Assembly (NCBI RefSeq): GCF_006335145.1
Contig: NZ_VDMN01000008.1
Span: 143,449 to 207,448 of the forward strand
Length of the DNA stretch: 64,000 nucleotides
Reading direction: 5' to 3'
Origin: Aliirhizobium smilacinae
Lineage (GTDB): Bacteria > Pseudomonadota > Alphaproteobacteria > Rhizobiales > Rhizobiaceae
Below are positions 16,826 to 25,777 of the stretch, piece by piece. Numbering within the stretch: position 1 is the first letter of the stretch; every line of letters starts with the position of its first letter. The notes under the pieces were generated by a model, which worked only from the letters and a program-made list of their open reading frames with translations, ran no database searches and was not told where the DNA came from. A program made the translations under genes and the position numbers.

Positions 16826-18046
16826 GTGAACGAGACGCCAAAACCCAATTCCTTCCGCTCTGGTCCCGATGAGGATGGCCGTTTCGGCATTTTCGGTGGC
16901 CGCTTCGTGGCCGAAACGCTGATGCCGCTGATCCTGGAACTCCAGGGCGAATGGGAAAAGGCGAAGAACGATCCGGTATTCCAGAAGGAACTGGCGGATC
17001 TGGGGACCCATTATATCGGCCGCCCGAGCCCGCTCTATTACGCCGAGCGCCTGACCGAGCATCTCGGTGGCGCAAAGATCTATTTCAAACGCGAAGAGCT
17101 GAACCACACCGGCTCGCACAAGATCAACAACTGCATCGGCCAGATCCTGCTCGCCAAGCGCATGGGCAAGACCCGTATCATTGCGGAAACCGGTGCCGGC
17201 CAGCACGGCGTGGCCTCCGCCACCGTTGCCGCCCGTTTCGGTCTACCCTGCGTCGTCTACATGGGCGCAACCGATGTCGAGCGCCAGGCGCCTAACGTGT
17301 TCCGCATGAAGCTTCTCGGTGCCGAGGTCATACCGGTAACGGCAGGCAGCGGCACGCTCAAGGACGCGATGAACGAAGCATTGCGCGACTGGGTCACCAA
17401 TGTAGACGACACCTATTACCTGATAGGTACCGCAGCCGGCCCGCATCCCTATCCGGAAATGGTGCGCGATTTTCAGGCTGTGATCGGCATGGAAGCCCGC
17501 GAACAGATCCTTGAAGCCGAAGGCAGGTTGCCGGATGTCGTCATCGCGGCTGTTGGCGGCGGATCGAATGCGATCGGCCTGTTCCATCCGTTCCTGGATG
17601 ACGAAAGCGTCAAGATCGTCGGCGTCGAAGCAGGCGGTCACGGTCTTGACGGCAACGAACATTGCGCCTCGATTACCGCTGGATCGCCGGGCGTCCTGCA
17701 TGGCAACCGCACCTATCTTCTGCAGGATAATGACGGCCAGATCCTCGAAGGCCATTCGATTTCCGCCGGCCTTGATTATCCGGGCATCGGTCCGGAGCAC
17801 AGCTGGCTGAACGATATCGGCCGCGCCGAATATGTGCCGATCATGGATAACGAGGCGCTTGAAGCCTTCCAGCTCCTGACCAGGCTCGAAGGCATCATTC
17901 CGGCGCTGGAGCCGAGCCACGCAATCGCCGAAGTCATCAAGCGCGCGCCAAAGATGGGCAAGGACCAGATCATCCTGATGAACCTGTCCGGCCGCGGCGA
18001 CAAGGACATCTTTACCGTCGGCAAGATCCTCGGAGTGGGGCTGTAA
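16826..18046 (+). CDS. trpB: Tryptophan synthase beta chain
   Basis: PLP enzyme joining indole and serine. The 406-aa product carries REELNHTGSHKINNCIGQ near residue 90, with the PLP-binding Lys in SHKINN, and GRFGGRFVAETLMP-type N-terminal sequence. AETGAGQHGVASA and the phosphate-binding GGGSNAIGLF also match. The GTG at 16826 is preceded by GGAG. It is 12 bp past trpF and 2 bp before trpA. Confidence 0.97.
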   Translation: MNETPKPNSFRSGPDEDGRFGIFGGRFVAETLMPLILELQGEWEKAKNDPVFQKELADLGTHYIGRPSPLYYAERLTEHLGGAKIYFKREELNHTGSHKINNCIGQILLAKRMGKTRIIAETGAGQHGVASATVAARFGLPCVVYMGATDVERQAPNVFRMKLLGAEVIPVTAGSGTLKDAMNEALRDWVTNVDDTYYLIGTAAGPHPYPEMVRDFQAVIGMEAREQILEAEGRLPDVVIAAVGGGSNAIGLFHPFLDDESVKIVGVEAGGHGLDGNEHCASITAGSPGVLHGNRTYLLQDNDGQILEGHSISAGLDYPGIGPEHSWLNDIGRAEYVPIMDNEALEAFQLLTRLEGIIPALEPSHAIAEVIKRAPKMGKDQIILMNLSGRGDKDIFTVGKILGVGL

Positions 18047-18048
18047 TC

Positions 18049-18888
18049 ATGACTTCCAGAATGGACACTCGCTTCGCCAAGCTGAAGGCCGAAGGCCGTC
18101 CGGCGCTCGTCACCTATTTCATGGGCGGCGATCCGGATTATCAAACCTCGCTCGGCATCATGAAGGCGCTTCCGGAGTCGGGGGCCGACGTGATCGAACT
18201 CGGCATGCCGTTTTCCGATCCGATGGCCGATGGACCGACGATCCAGCTTGCCGGCCAGCGCGCGCTCAAGGGCGGGCAGACGCTGGCAAAGACGCTCGAT
18301 CTCGCCCGCGATTTCCGCAAGGCCGATAATGAAACGCCGATCGTGCTGATGGGCTATTACAACCCGATCTACATCTATGGCGTCGACAGGTTTGTCGAGG
18401 ACGCGCTTGTCGCCGGTATCGATGGCCTCATCATCGTTGACCTGCCGCCGGAAATGGATGACGAACTCTGCATTCCGGCGCTCGCCAAGGGTCTCAACTT
18501 CATTCGCCTGACAACCCCGACCACCGACGGAAAGCGTCTGCCGACAGTCCTGAAGAACACGTCGGGCTTCGTCTATTACGTCTCGATGAACGGCATCACC
18601 GGTTCCGCCCTTCCTGACACGTCGCTGATTTCCGGCGCCGTTGCCCGCATCAAGAGCCATACGGACCTGCCGGTCTGCGTCGGTTTCGGCGTCAAGACGG
18701 CTGACCATGCCAAGGCGATCGGCGCGGCGGCTGATGGTGTCGTCGTCGGCACTGCAATCGTCGCCCAGGTGGCGGGCAGCCTCACCAACGATGGCGCCGC
18801 GACGGCCGATACCGTTGCCGCCGTCTCCACCTTTGTTCGCGGCCTGGCAACCGGCGTGCGGTCCGCGCGCCTTGTTGCCGCCGAATAA
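18049..18888 (+). CDS. trpA: Tryptophan synthase alpha chain
   Basis: Cleaves indole-glycerol phosphate and channels indole to TrpB. The 279-aa TIM-barrel product includes ELGMPFSDPMADGPTIQLA near residue 50 (catalytic Glu and Asp at E..D positions), LMGYYNPIYIYGVDRF, and the phosphate-binding VGFGVKTADHAKAI. The start lies 2 bp after the trpB stop, consistent with coupling for complex assembly. Confidence 0.97.
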   Translation: MTSRMDTRFAKLKAEGRPALVTYFMGGDPDYQTSLGIMKALPESGADVIELGMPFSDPMADGPTIQLAGQRALKGGQTLAKTLDLARDFRKADNETPIVLMGYYNPIYIYGVDRFVEDALVAGIDGLIIVDLPPEMDDELCIPALAKGLNFIRLTTPTTDGKRLPTVLKNTSGFVYYVSMNGITGSALPDTSLISGAVARIKSHTDLPVCVGFGVKTADHAKAIGAAADGVVVGTAIVAQVAGSLTNDGAATADTVAAVSTFVRGLATGVRSARLVAAE

Positions 18889-18931
18889 CTGGCCCAAATA
18901 AGGCCCGAAGCTATTTATCGGAGTACCCCAA

Positions 18932-19822
18932 GTGAACTGGATCACCAATTACGTTCGACCGCGCATCAATTCCATGCTGGGTCGTCGCGAAGTTCCGGAA
19001 AACCTCTGGATCAAATGCCCTGAAACCGGCGAAATGGTCTTTCACAAGGACCTGGAAGAGAACAAGTGGGTCATTCCCGCTTCCGGTTTCCATATGAAGA
19101 TGCCGGCCAAGGCGCGTCTGAAGGACCTCTTCGATGGCGGCGAATACGAAGCTCTGCCGCAGCCCAAGGTTGCGCAGGACCCGTTGAAATTCCGCGATTC
19201 CAAGCGATATGCCGATCGCCTCAAGGACAGCCGCCTGAAGACCGAGCAGGAAGATACGATCCTGTCGGGTCTGGGCGAGGTTCAGGGCGTCAAGCTTGTT
19301 GCCGTCGTGCATGAGTTCAACTTCATCGGTGGCTCGCTCGGCATGGCGGCCGGCGAGGCGATCGTGAAGGCAGCCGAGCGCGCGCTGGCGGAAAAGTGCC
19401 CGCTGATCATCTTCCCCGCTTCCGGCGGCGCCCGCATGCAGGAAGGCATCCTGTCGCTGATGCAGCTGCCGCGCACCACGGTTGCGGTGGACATGCTGAA
19501 GGAAGCCGGTCTTCCTTATATCTGCGTTCTGACCAACCCCACCACGGGCGGCGTCACGGCATCCTACGCCATGCTGGGTGATGTCCACATCGCCGAGCCG
19601 GGTGCTGAAATCGGCTTTGCCGGCAAGCGCGTTATCGAGCAGACGCTGCGCGAAAAGCTCCCGGAAGGTTTCCAGACCTCCGAATATCTGCTGGAGCATG
19701 GCATGGTCGACATGGTGGTCAAGCGCCACGACATTCCGTCGACGCTTGCCACCATCCTGCGGATGCTTTTGAAGCAGCCGGTCCAGGAAGCGCTCCCGGT
19801 GCCGGTCGCTGTCGAGGCCTGA
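18932..19822 (+). CDS. accD: Acetyl-CoA carboxylase carboxyltransferase subunit beta
   Basis: Beta half of the carboxyltransferase that makes malonyl-CoA for fatty acid synthesis. The 296-aa product has the carboxyltransferase core with IFPASGGARMQEG near residue 160 and NPTTGGVTASYAMLGDVHIA. The N-terminal four-Cys zinc ribbon of the E. coli type is degenerate: after WIKC (Cys29) the other expected cysteines are replaced, as in PETGEMVFHKDLE and VIPASGFHM. The GTG start at 18932 gives VNWITNYVRPRINSML. It sits between trpA and folC, a classic alphaproteobacterial order. Confidence 0.95.
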   Translation: MNWITNYVRPRINSMLGRREVPENLWIKCPETGEMVFHKDLEENKWVIPASGFHMKMPAKARLKDLFDGGEYEALPQPKVAQDPLKFRDSKRYADRLKDSRLKTEQEDTILSGLGEVQGVKLVAVVHEFNFIGGSLGMAAGEAIVKAAERALAEKCPLIIFPASGGARMQEGILSLMQLPRTTVAVDMLKEAGLPYICVLTNPTTGGVTASYAMLGDVHIAEPGAEIGFAGKRVIEQTLREKLPEGFQTSEYLLEHGMVDMVVKRHDIPSTLATILRMLLKQPVQEALPVPVAVEA

Positions 19823-19850
19823 ACCAAGACTTGAAAGCCAGAACTTCGGG

Positions 19851-21203
19851 ATGACGATCATGAACCAGCCCGTCGTGAGTGCGGCCGAGCAGGAAATCGA
19901 GCGGCTGATGACCCTTCATCCGAAGGGGTTCGATCTGTCGCTCGATCGTGTTTCGAGGCTCCTGGAAACGCTTGGAAATCCGCATCTGAAATTGCCCCCG
20001 GTCATTCATGTGGCCGGAACCAACGGCAAGGGATCATGCACGGCCTTCTGCCGTGCGCTTTTGGAAGCGGGCGGTTATGCCGTCCATGTCCACACCTCGC
20101 CGCATCTCGTGAACTGGCACGAGCGGTTCCGCATCGGTGTCAAGGGCGGACGGGGCCAGCTCGTTGAGGACCAGCTACTGGCGGATGCGCTGCGCAGGGT
20201 CGCGCAGGCAAACGGCGGCCAGATGATCACCGTTTTCGAGATCCTGACCGCAGCTACTTTCCTTCTCTTTTCCGAACAGCCAGCGGATGTCGTACTTCTC
20301 GAAGTCGGTCTGGGCGGCAGGTTCGATGCCACCAACGTCGTGCCGAACCCGGCGGTTTCCGTCATCATGCCAATCGCCCTCGATCATCAGGCCTATCTGG
20401 GTGACAAGGTCGAACTGATCGCGGCTGAAAAGGCCGGTATCATGAAGCGCCGTTGCCCGGTCGTCATTGGCCAGCAGCAATTCGAGGCGGCGCGTGAGGT
20501 TCTGGTCTCGACTGCCGATCGCCTCGGCTGTCCTCTGACCGTCTATAGCCAGGACTATTCCGCGCATCAGGAGTTCGGTCGCCTAATCTATCAGGATGAA
20601 GACGGCTTGCATGATCTCCCGCTGCCGAAACTTCCCGGCCGTCATCAGTTCGCCAATGCCGCCGCAGCGATCCGCGCCGTCAAGGCGGCCGGTTTCACCG
20701 TCACGGATCAGATGATGGAAAAGGCGATGGCAACGGTCGAGTGGCCGGCCCGCCTGCAGAGACTGACCGAAGGCAAGCTGCTTGACTTCGCACCGAAGGG
20801 ATCGGAAATCTGGCTGGACGGCGGTCACAACCCCGCTGGCGGCGAAGTGATCGCCGAGGCCATGGCCGGTTTCGAGGAACGTCATTCACGGCCGCTCTAC
20901 CTAATTACCGGCATGATCAACACCAAGGATCCGGTCGGTTATTTCCACGCCTTCGCCGATCTGGCGGAGCATGTTTTTACCGTTCGCATCCGCGATAGCG
21001 AGGCAGGCCTCGATCCTGTGGTGCTGGCGCATTCGGCCTTCGATGCCGGACTGGTTGCCGAACCGGCTGCCTCCGTCGCAGAGGCCCTGCAGGAAATCAC
21101 CTTGCGCCAGATCCCCGATCGCCCCCCGCCGCGGATCCTGATCGGCGGCTCCCTCTATTTCGCCGGCAACGTGCTCGCCGACAACGGCACCCCGCCGACC
21201 TGA
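19851..21203 (+). CDS. folC: Bifunctional folylpolyglutamate synthase / dihydrofolate synthase
   Basis: Adds glutamate to folates and makes dihydrofolate from dihydropteroate. The 450-aa Mur-ligase-fold product has the ATP loop VAGTNGKGSCTAFCRALLE near residue 50, HTSPHLVNWHERF with the folate-binding region, and LEVGLGGRFDATN, a FolC signature. IWLDGGHNPAGGEVI is the C-terminal domain motif. It ends the trpF-trpB-trpA-accD-folC series and is followed by a hairpin terminator at 21261-21297. A second ATG at 19860 (MNQPVVS) is an alternative start. Confidence 0.95.
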   Translation: MTIMNQPVVSAAEQEIERLMTLHPKGFDLSLDRVSRLLETLGNPHLKLPPVIHVAGTNGKGSCTAFCRALLEAGGYAVHVHTSPHLVNWHERFRIGVKGGRGQLVEDQLLADALRRVAQANGGQMITVFEILTAATFLLFSEQPADVVLLEVGLGGRFDATNVVPNPAVSVIMPIALDHQAYLGDKVELIAAEKAGIMKRRCPVVIGQQQFEAAREVLVSTADRLGCPLTVYSQDYSAHQEFGRLIYQDEDGLHDLPLPKLPGRHQFANAAAAIRAVKAAGFTVTDQMMEKAMATVEWPARLQRLTEGKLLDFAPKGSEIWLDGGHNPAGGEVIAEAMAGFEERHSRPLYLITGMINTKDPVGYFHAFADLAEHVFTVRIRDSEAGLDPVVLAHSAFDAGLVAEPAASVAEALQEITLRQIPDRPPPRILIGGSLYFAGNVLADNGTPPT

Positions 21204-21260
21204 GGGCTTTGAAGGTTTGGGGCTGATGTCGAGAAATTTCGATCTCCTCACTGGCGATTT

Positions 21261-21297
21261 CTAACACTTAGCCAAAGGCTGAGTCTTAGATTTTGTT
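21261..21297 (+). terminator. Intrinsic terminator after folC
   Basis: Arms CTAAcACTTAGCC and GGCTGAGTcTTAG form a 12-bp stem with one C/C mismatch and an AAA loop, followed directly by ATTTTGTT. It lies about 60 bp past folC on the coding strand. Confidence 0.75.
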
Positions 21298-21700
21298 GGT
21301 GAGGGGATACTCCAACCAGGGACGTTTCGGGTTTCCCGCTCAGCAAAAACAATCCCTTCAACAAAATATCATCCCCGCCCTCCGAACCTGTGTCTACAAT
21401 CCCCCCGTTCCGCTTCGGCTACACCGGTCCGCATAACCGGCGAAGGGGAGCCGGTGATCGCAGGGACCGCCCTTATGCAAGCGGGACATGCGAGGCTGCG
21501 CAGAAAATGGTCTGCCTCCCTGAACAAGGGGCGTGCGTGTGTCGCACACATCCCGGATCGCTTGCCGAAAGGCATCCGATCCGCAGCAGACGGACCGGAG
21601 TTGCGTGGAAAAACACACCGAACGGGACACGCCGAGTGTCATTACTAAAAATTCAATTCGAGGCACCCGACGTGTCCCGGCCGAAATCTAAGAAACAAAG
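21290..21700. ncRNA. Candidate structured noncoding RNA region between folC and trxA
   Basis: No convincing gene lies between folC and trxA, but stem-loops are dense. An 8-bp stem CCGGTCCG (21424-21431) with CGGACCGG (21591-21598) encloses ACCGGC/GCCGGT (21436-21455), GCAGA/TCTGC (21500-21515), TGTGT/ACACA (21538-21550) and a hairpin at 21554-21583 with arms CGGATCG/CGATCCG and an inner TGCC-GAAA-GGCA GNRA loop. Flanking these, ATTTTGTTG (21290) pairs with CAACAAAAT (21359-21367), and CGGGACACG pairs with CGTGTCCCG (about 21628-21680). The strand and family are unknown; RNase P, tmRNA and SRP motifs were not recognised. Short open frames here resemble nothing known. Confidence 0.4.
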
Positions 21701-21751
21701 AACGCCAAGGGTGCAATCCATCCTCTGATCTGCCGCACCCCAGTCAAACAA

Positions 21752-21779
21752 AAACCCGGCTGATTGCTCAACCGGGTTT
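21752..21779 (-). terminator. Intrinsic terminator after trxA
   Basis: Arms AAACCCGG and CCGGGTTT with a 12-base loop; on the reverse strand the stem is followed by a TTTTTGTTT tract. It lies about 30 bp past the trxA stop. Confidence 0.85.
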
Positions 21780-21795
21780 GGATTCACGTGAAACA
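21780..21795. promoter_or_regulatory. parS: parS-like ParB-binding site
   Basis: GGATTCACGTGAAACA matches 14 of 16 bases of the parS consensus TGTTTCACGTGAAACA. It sits between the trxA stop and its terminator and is identical over 16 bases to the copy at 26436-26451. Confidence 0.8.
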
Positions 21796-21808
21796 CTTTC
21801 TTAAGCGT

Positions 21809-22129
21809 TTAGGCGGCGCCGGAAATCCAGGCGGAAAGTGCTGTCTTCGGCGCAGCGCCGACCTTGATGTCGGCCACTTCGCCACCCTTGAAGATCGCCA
21901 GCGTCGGGATCGAGCGAACGCCGAACTGAGCTGCCAGTTCCGGGTTCTCGTCGATGTTCAGCTTTGCGACCTTTACCTTGCCGGAAAGCTCCGTTGCGAT
22001 CTCTTCAAGGCTCGGAGCGATCATCTTGCACGGGCCGCACCATTCAGCCCAGAAATCCACGACGACCGGCTCGGCGGAGTCCAGAACTTCTGCCTGAAAA
22101 TTGTTGGTATCGACCTTAACGGTAGCCAT
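21809..22129 (-). CDS. trxA: Thioredoxin
   Basis: Small dithiol reductase that keeps cytosolic proteins reduced. The 106-aa product contains the active-site motif VVDFWAEWCGPCKMIAP (WCGPC) near residue 30 and the cis-Pro segment VRSIPTLAIFKGG near residue 70. The ATG at 22129 has AGGAG eight bases upstream; the frame continues further without family sequence. It is the last gene of the divL-to-trxA reverse series, a common position behind addA in rhizobia. Confidence 0.97.
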   Translation of the reverse strand: MATVKVDTNNFQAEVLDSAEPVVVDFWAEWCGPCKMIAPSLEEIATELSGKVKVAKLNIDENPELAAQFGVRSIPTLAIFKGGEVADIKVGAAPKTALSAWISGAA

Positions 22130-22201
22130 GGGGCTCTCCTTCACGATTCTTCGTTGCTTCAAATATGAGATCGGCATTGATCATTTTCAATGTCCGTCAT
22201 G

Positions 22202-25200
22202 TCATTTTGTCTTGAGCTCTGCAAGCGAGCGCGCCATCAGTTCGACAGGTAATCCGACGACCTTTGCGGTCTCGGTATAGACGAGCACGCAGTCTATCTC
22301 CTTGCCGGGATAAAGCGGCTTGAGGATCTCGCGATAGATGGCAAGCTGCGCCCGATGCGCCAGCGGCACGGCTTCTGCTTCCACGGGCGGTTTGCGGTTG
22401 GTCTTGTAGTCGAGAATGATCACTCTTTTGTCGGTCTCGACCAGACGGTCGATCCGCCCCGAGATCGCATAGTCCTGCCCCTCCAGCGTCAGCGTGCCCA
22501 TGATCGACACTTCCGACTGGCTGCGGGCGGAAAACACCGGCGCAAGCTCGGCATGCGACAGCACCGACATGACGCTTTCGACAAGCTTCTCCCGCTCTGC
22601 CCTTGGCCAGAAGCGGGCGGCGCGCTCCGCATACCGGTGGGCGGCGGTTTCGCGTTCCGGGTCGGAAAACTCTGTCAGCATCTGCAGCATGCGGTGAACC
22701 AGCTTGCCCTTCTGCAGCGCCAGGCTGCCGGTCGCCTTGTCGCCGAACAGCGGAGAGGTGACGATCAGGTCGTCCGCATCGTCGTCGATCATCACGCCCG
22801 CGCCGGATGGGCTCAAGGGCCGCGGCAGGATTTTCTGCGGGGGCAGGGGGCGTGACAGATCGAGCGGCAGGGGCGGCTTCTCCGCCGGCGCGTGGTCCTG
22901 CCGTTCCAGCTTTTGCGCCACGCCGCCGGCAACCGGCAAGCGCCATTTCAATCCGCCCCATTCTCCATCCGGCCCGCTGAAAGTCGCGGCGCTGCAATTT
23001 TGCTCGTCGAGCGAAAGTGCCCGTGCGATCATCGCCTGCCAGCTATCCGGGTTGTCGCGCACGCCGCGATAACCGCAGACGATCAGCCGATCGGCCGCCC
23101 GCGTCATGCCGACGTAAAGCAGACGCCGGTATTCTTCTTCCGACAGCGTCTTCAGCCGTTCTTCGTCGGCACTGGTCAGGGCATTCGATAGCGCCTTGCC
23201 GGCCAGCCACGCCGGAACATCGCCATTGGCGGTTTTCAGCAGCCTGAATTTCGGCACATGCGACGGGATGAAGGATTTGGAATTGCTGTCGACGAGAAAA
23301 ACCACCGGCGCTTCCAGTCCCTTGGACGCGTGCACGGTCATGATCCGCACCTCGTTGCGACCGCCGTCCTGCTCGCGTTTCACTTCCGGTGACTCAAGCT
23401 CCAGCGTCGAGACGAAAGCCTGGAGGCCGGGCAGGCCGGATGTCTCGTGGTCGAGTGCAAAGGTCAGGAACTCGTCCAGAATATCGCCGGCCTCAGTCCC
23501 AAGCCGTCCGAGAAACTTTCGACGTCCGCCATGTTGCCCCAGAATCCGCGCATAAAGATCGTGCGGGCTCAGCAGCCGGGAAAGCGCAAGCAGATGCTGC
23601 AGCCGCTCCGCAGCATCGTGAAAACGCAGCGGCTGTTCTTCGCCAAGACGGTTGAGTTCGGTCCAGGCGCTGGAATTTTCGCCACGCAATGCCGCAATTT
23701 CAAAAACGTCTTCTTCGGACAAATCAAACAGCGGGCTCTTCAGCAGCGCCGCCAGCGGAAGATCGTCCTGCGGCAGGAGCATGAAACGCCCCAGCGCAAG
23801 CAGATCCTGCACCGCGATATGGCTTGTCAGCCGCAACCGGTCGGCACCGGCAACCGGAATATTGTCGCGCCGCTTCAAGGCCCTTGTCAGCGCATTGACG
23901 AAGGCATCGCGCTTGCGCACCAGAACCAGAATGTCGCCCGGTTCGATCGGACGTTCGACGCCCTTTTCGATCACCGTTTCCTTGCCGATCATCTCCTCGA
24001 TCCGGCTGGCGATCCTTGCTGCAAGAATGGCAGCCGGTGCCTTGTCCGGCGTCGAGTCGAATGGCGCGGTCCAGTCTTCTTCCTGCTCGGATACCTCCGG
24101 CGCCACGACATCCCACAGATCCACCGCACCGGCATGCCCCATCCGGTTGGAACGGTGCTGCACCGCATCGCCAATGGCAGACAGGCCCTTTGCATTTTCT
24201 TCCAGCGAAAACACCTGGTCGACGGCGGATAGGATGTCGGCGGTGGACCGGAAGGAGAGTGGCAGGCGGATGGCGTGAAACGGCTGGCCGCTACCGGTCA
24301 CCTGTTTCTGCGTCGCGCTGCGTTCCTCGGCAAAACGTTCCGGCCGCGCGCCCTGGAAGGAGTAGATCGACTGCTTTTCGTCACCCACGGCAAAGATCGT
24401 CCGCCTCGTGTCGCGAGCGCTGGTGCCGGAATAGAAATCTTCGGCCAGCGACTTGATCACGGTCCACTGGATCGGACTGGTATCCTGCGCTTCGTCGACC
24501 AGAATATGGTCAACGCCCTGGTCGAGTTTGTAATGCACCCAGGCGCCGACGCCGTCACGGGTCAGAAGATCGGCGGTTCGTGCGATCAGGTCCTCGAAGT
24601 CGAGCAGGCTGCGCTTCTTCTTCAGCTCCTCGTAATCTTCTGTCAGCCGTGCCGCCAATGTCAGCGCCGCCTTGGTCGCACCGAACATACGGATCAGCCG
24701 CATCCGGTCGCGGCATTCCAAGACATGATTGCGCGCCGCATCGATCGCAGCCGCAAGTTCCGGAGCCGGCTTCAGCATGGCCTTGGCGACAAGCGAACTA
24801 TCCGCCTTCACGGTTCCTTTCGCGGTCAGGAAGATGGATTCAAGATGGTCGGCCCGTTTGAAGGCGTCCGGTTCCTCCATCACCATCCGCAGGCCATAGG
24901 CGACCTCGGTCACCTTGGCGCCGCCGCTCTGGTCCGCAAGCGACAGGTAGAGATCGAGCGTGATACCCGACAGACCAGGAAGCGGCCAATAACTGACGGC
25001 AATACTCTCTTCGGTATCGGCCGACCCAAGCCCCAGAATACGCTTGAGTTCCGGCCCGATACCGCCCCCATGCCGTTCGGCTGAAGCCGTGAAACGCCGG
25101 ATCGCCGTCCGGTTGGAGACGATATCGGAAAGCAGCGCTTCCAGCCCGAACTCGTCGCCGAGATCGAGCACATGCGCAAAAGCCTCGGCCAGATCCGGAT

Positions 25201-25777
25201 CGTCTTCAGCCGAGGTGGCAGTGAGCAGCGAACGCCGTGCTTCCGCCAGAAGTGCGGAAGCGGCGCGATCATCCAGTACCGAAAAATGCCCTGCCACATT
25301 CGCCTCCAGCGGAAACTGGTGCAGCAGCGCTTCGCAGAAGGCGTGGATCGTCTGGATCTTCAGTCCGCCCGGCGTCTCTAGCGCCTTGGCGAAAAGCCGG
25401 CGTGCTTCCGAGATTTTCATCGAATCCGGCTCAACACCTTCGATCGCCGCGATCCGCTTGCGCAATTCGTCATCGGAAAGAACGGTCCATTCCGACAGCC
25501 GCTGAAACACGCGGTTCGACATTTCCGATGCCGCGGCTTTCGTATAGGTGAGGCATAAAATGGAGGAGGGGCGGCAACCGGCCAGCAGCAGCCGGATCAC
25601 CCGCTGGGTCAGCACATGCGTCTTGCCCGAACCGGCATTGGCCGAAACCCAGGCGGAACTGGCCGGATCCGAAGCGCGCGATTGCTGCACGGTCGTCCAG
25701 TCGATCCACTGTTTCGGTTCGTCTCCTGTCGGAAGATCGCCCCCCGTCAAGACGTCATCGGTGAGATGCTCACTCAT
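22202..25777 (-). CDS. addA: Double-strand break repair helicase/nuclease AddA
   Basis: UvrD-like helicase and nuclease subunit of AddAB, which resects double-strand breaks and loads RecA, the counterpart of RecBCD. The 1191-aa product has Walker A WVSANAGSGKTHVLTQR near residue 45, Walker B ILVDEAQDTSPIQW near 400, AVGDEKQSIYSFQGARP, helicase motif VMTVHASKGLEAPVV-like sequence (here IMTVHASKGLEAPVV) and a C-terminal RecB-type nuclease with ISGRIDRLVETD and IILDYKTNRKPP. The ATG at 25777 overlaps the addB stop by 8 bp. A start at 25801 is possible. Confidence 0.96.
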   Translation of the reverse strand: MSEHLTDDVLTGGDLPTGDEPKQWIDWTTVQQSRASDPASSAWVSANAGSGKTHVLTQRVIRLLLAGCRPSSILCLTYTKAAASEMSNRVFQRLSEWTVLSDDELRKRIAAIEGVEPDSMKISEARRLFAKALETPGGLKIQTIHAFCEALLHQFPLEANVAGHFSVLDDRAASALLAEARRSLLTATSAEDDPDLAEAFAHVLDLGDEFGLEALLSDIVSNRTAIRRFTASAERHGGGIGPELKRILGLGSADTEESIAVSYWPLPGLSGITLDLYLSLADQSGGAKVTEVAYGLRMVMEEPDAFKRADHLESIFLTAKGTVKADSSLVAKAMLKPAPELAAAIDAARNHVLECRDRMRLIRMFGATKAALTLAARLTEDYEELKKKRSLLDFEDLIARTADLLTRDGVGAWVHYKLDQGVDHILVDEAQDTSPIQWTVIKSLAEDFYSGTSARDTRRTIFAVGDEKQSIYSFQGARPERFAEERSATQKQVTGSGQPFHAIRLPLSFRSTADILSAVDQVFSLEENAKGLSAIGDAVQHRSNRMGHAGAVDLWDVVAPEVSEQEEDWTAPFDSTPDKAPAAILAARIASRIEEMIGKETVIEKGVERPIEPGDILVLVRKRDAFVNALTRALKRRDNIPVAGADRLRLTSHIAVQDLLALGRFMLLPQDDLPLAALLKSPLFDLSEEDVFEIAALRGENSSAWTELNRLGEEQPLRFHDAAERLQHLLALSRLLSPHDLYARILGQHGGRRKFLGRLGTEAGDILDEFLTFALDHETSGLPGLQAFVSTLELESPEVKREQDGGRNEVRIMTVHASKGLEAPVVFLVDSNSKSFIPSHVPKFRLLKTANGDVPAWLAGKALSNALTSADEERLKTLSEEEYRRLLYVGMTRAADRLIVCGYRGVRDNPDSWQAMIARALSLDEQNCSAATFSGPDGEWGGLKWRLPVAGGVAQKLERQDHAPAEKPPLPLDLSRPLPPQKILPRPLSPSGAGVMIDDDADDLIVTSPLFGDKATGSLALQKGKLVHRMLQMLTEFSDPERETAAHRYAERAARFWPRAEREKLVESVMSVLSHAELAPVFSARSQSEVSIMGTLTLEGQDYAISGRIDRLVETDKRVIILDYKTNRKPPVEAEAVPLAHRAQLAIYREILKPLYPGKEIDCVLVYTETAKVVGLPVELMARSLAELKTK

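Noticed and set aside
21390..21728. 112-aa open frame between folC and trxA as a gene
   Set aside because: No ribosome-binding site or domain, and the same DNA is dominated by perfect stem-loops.
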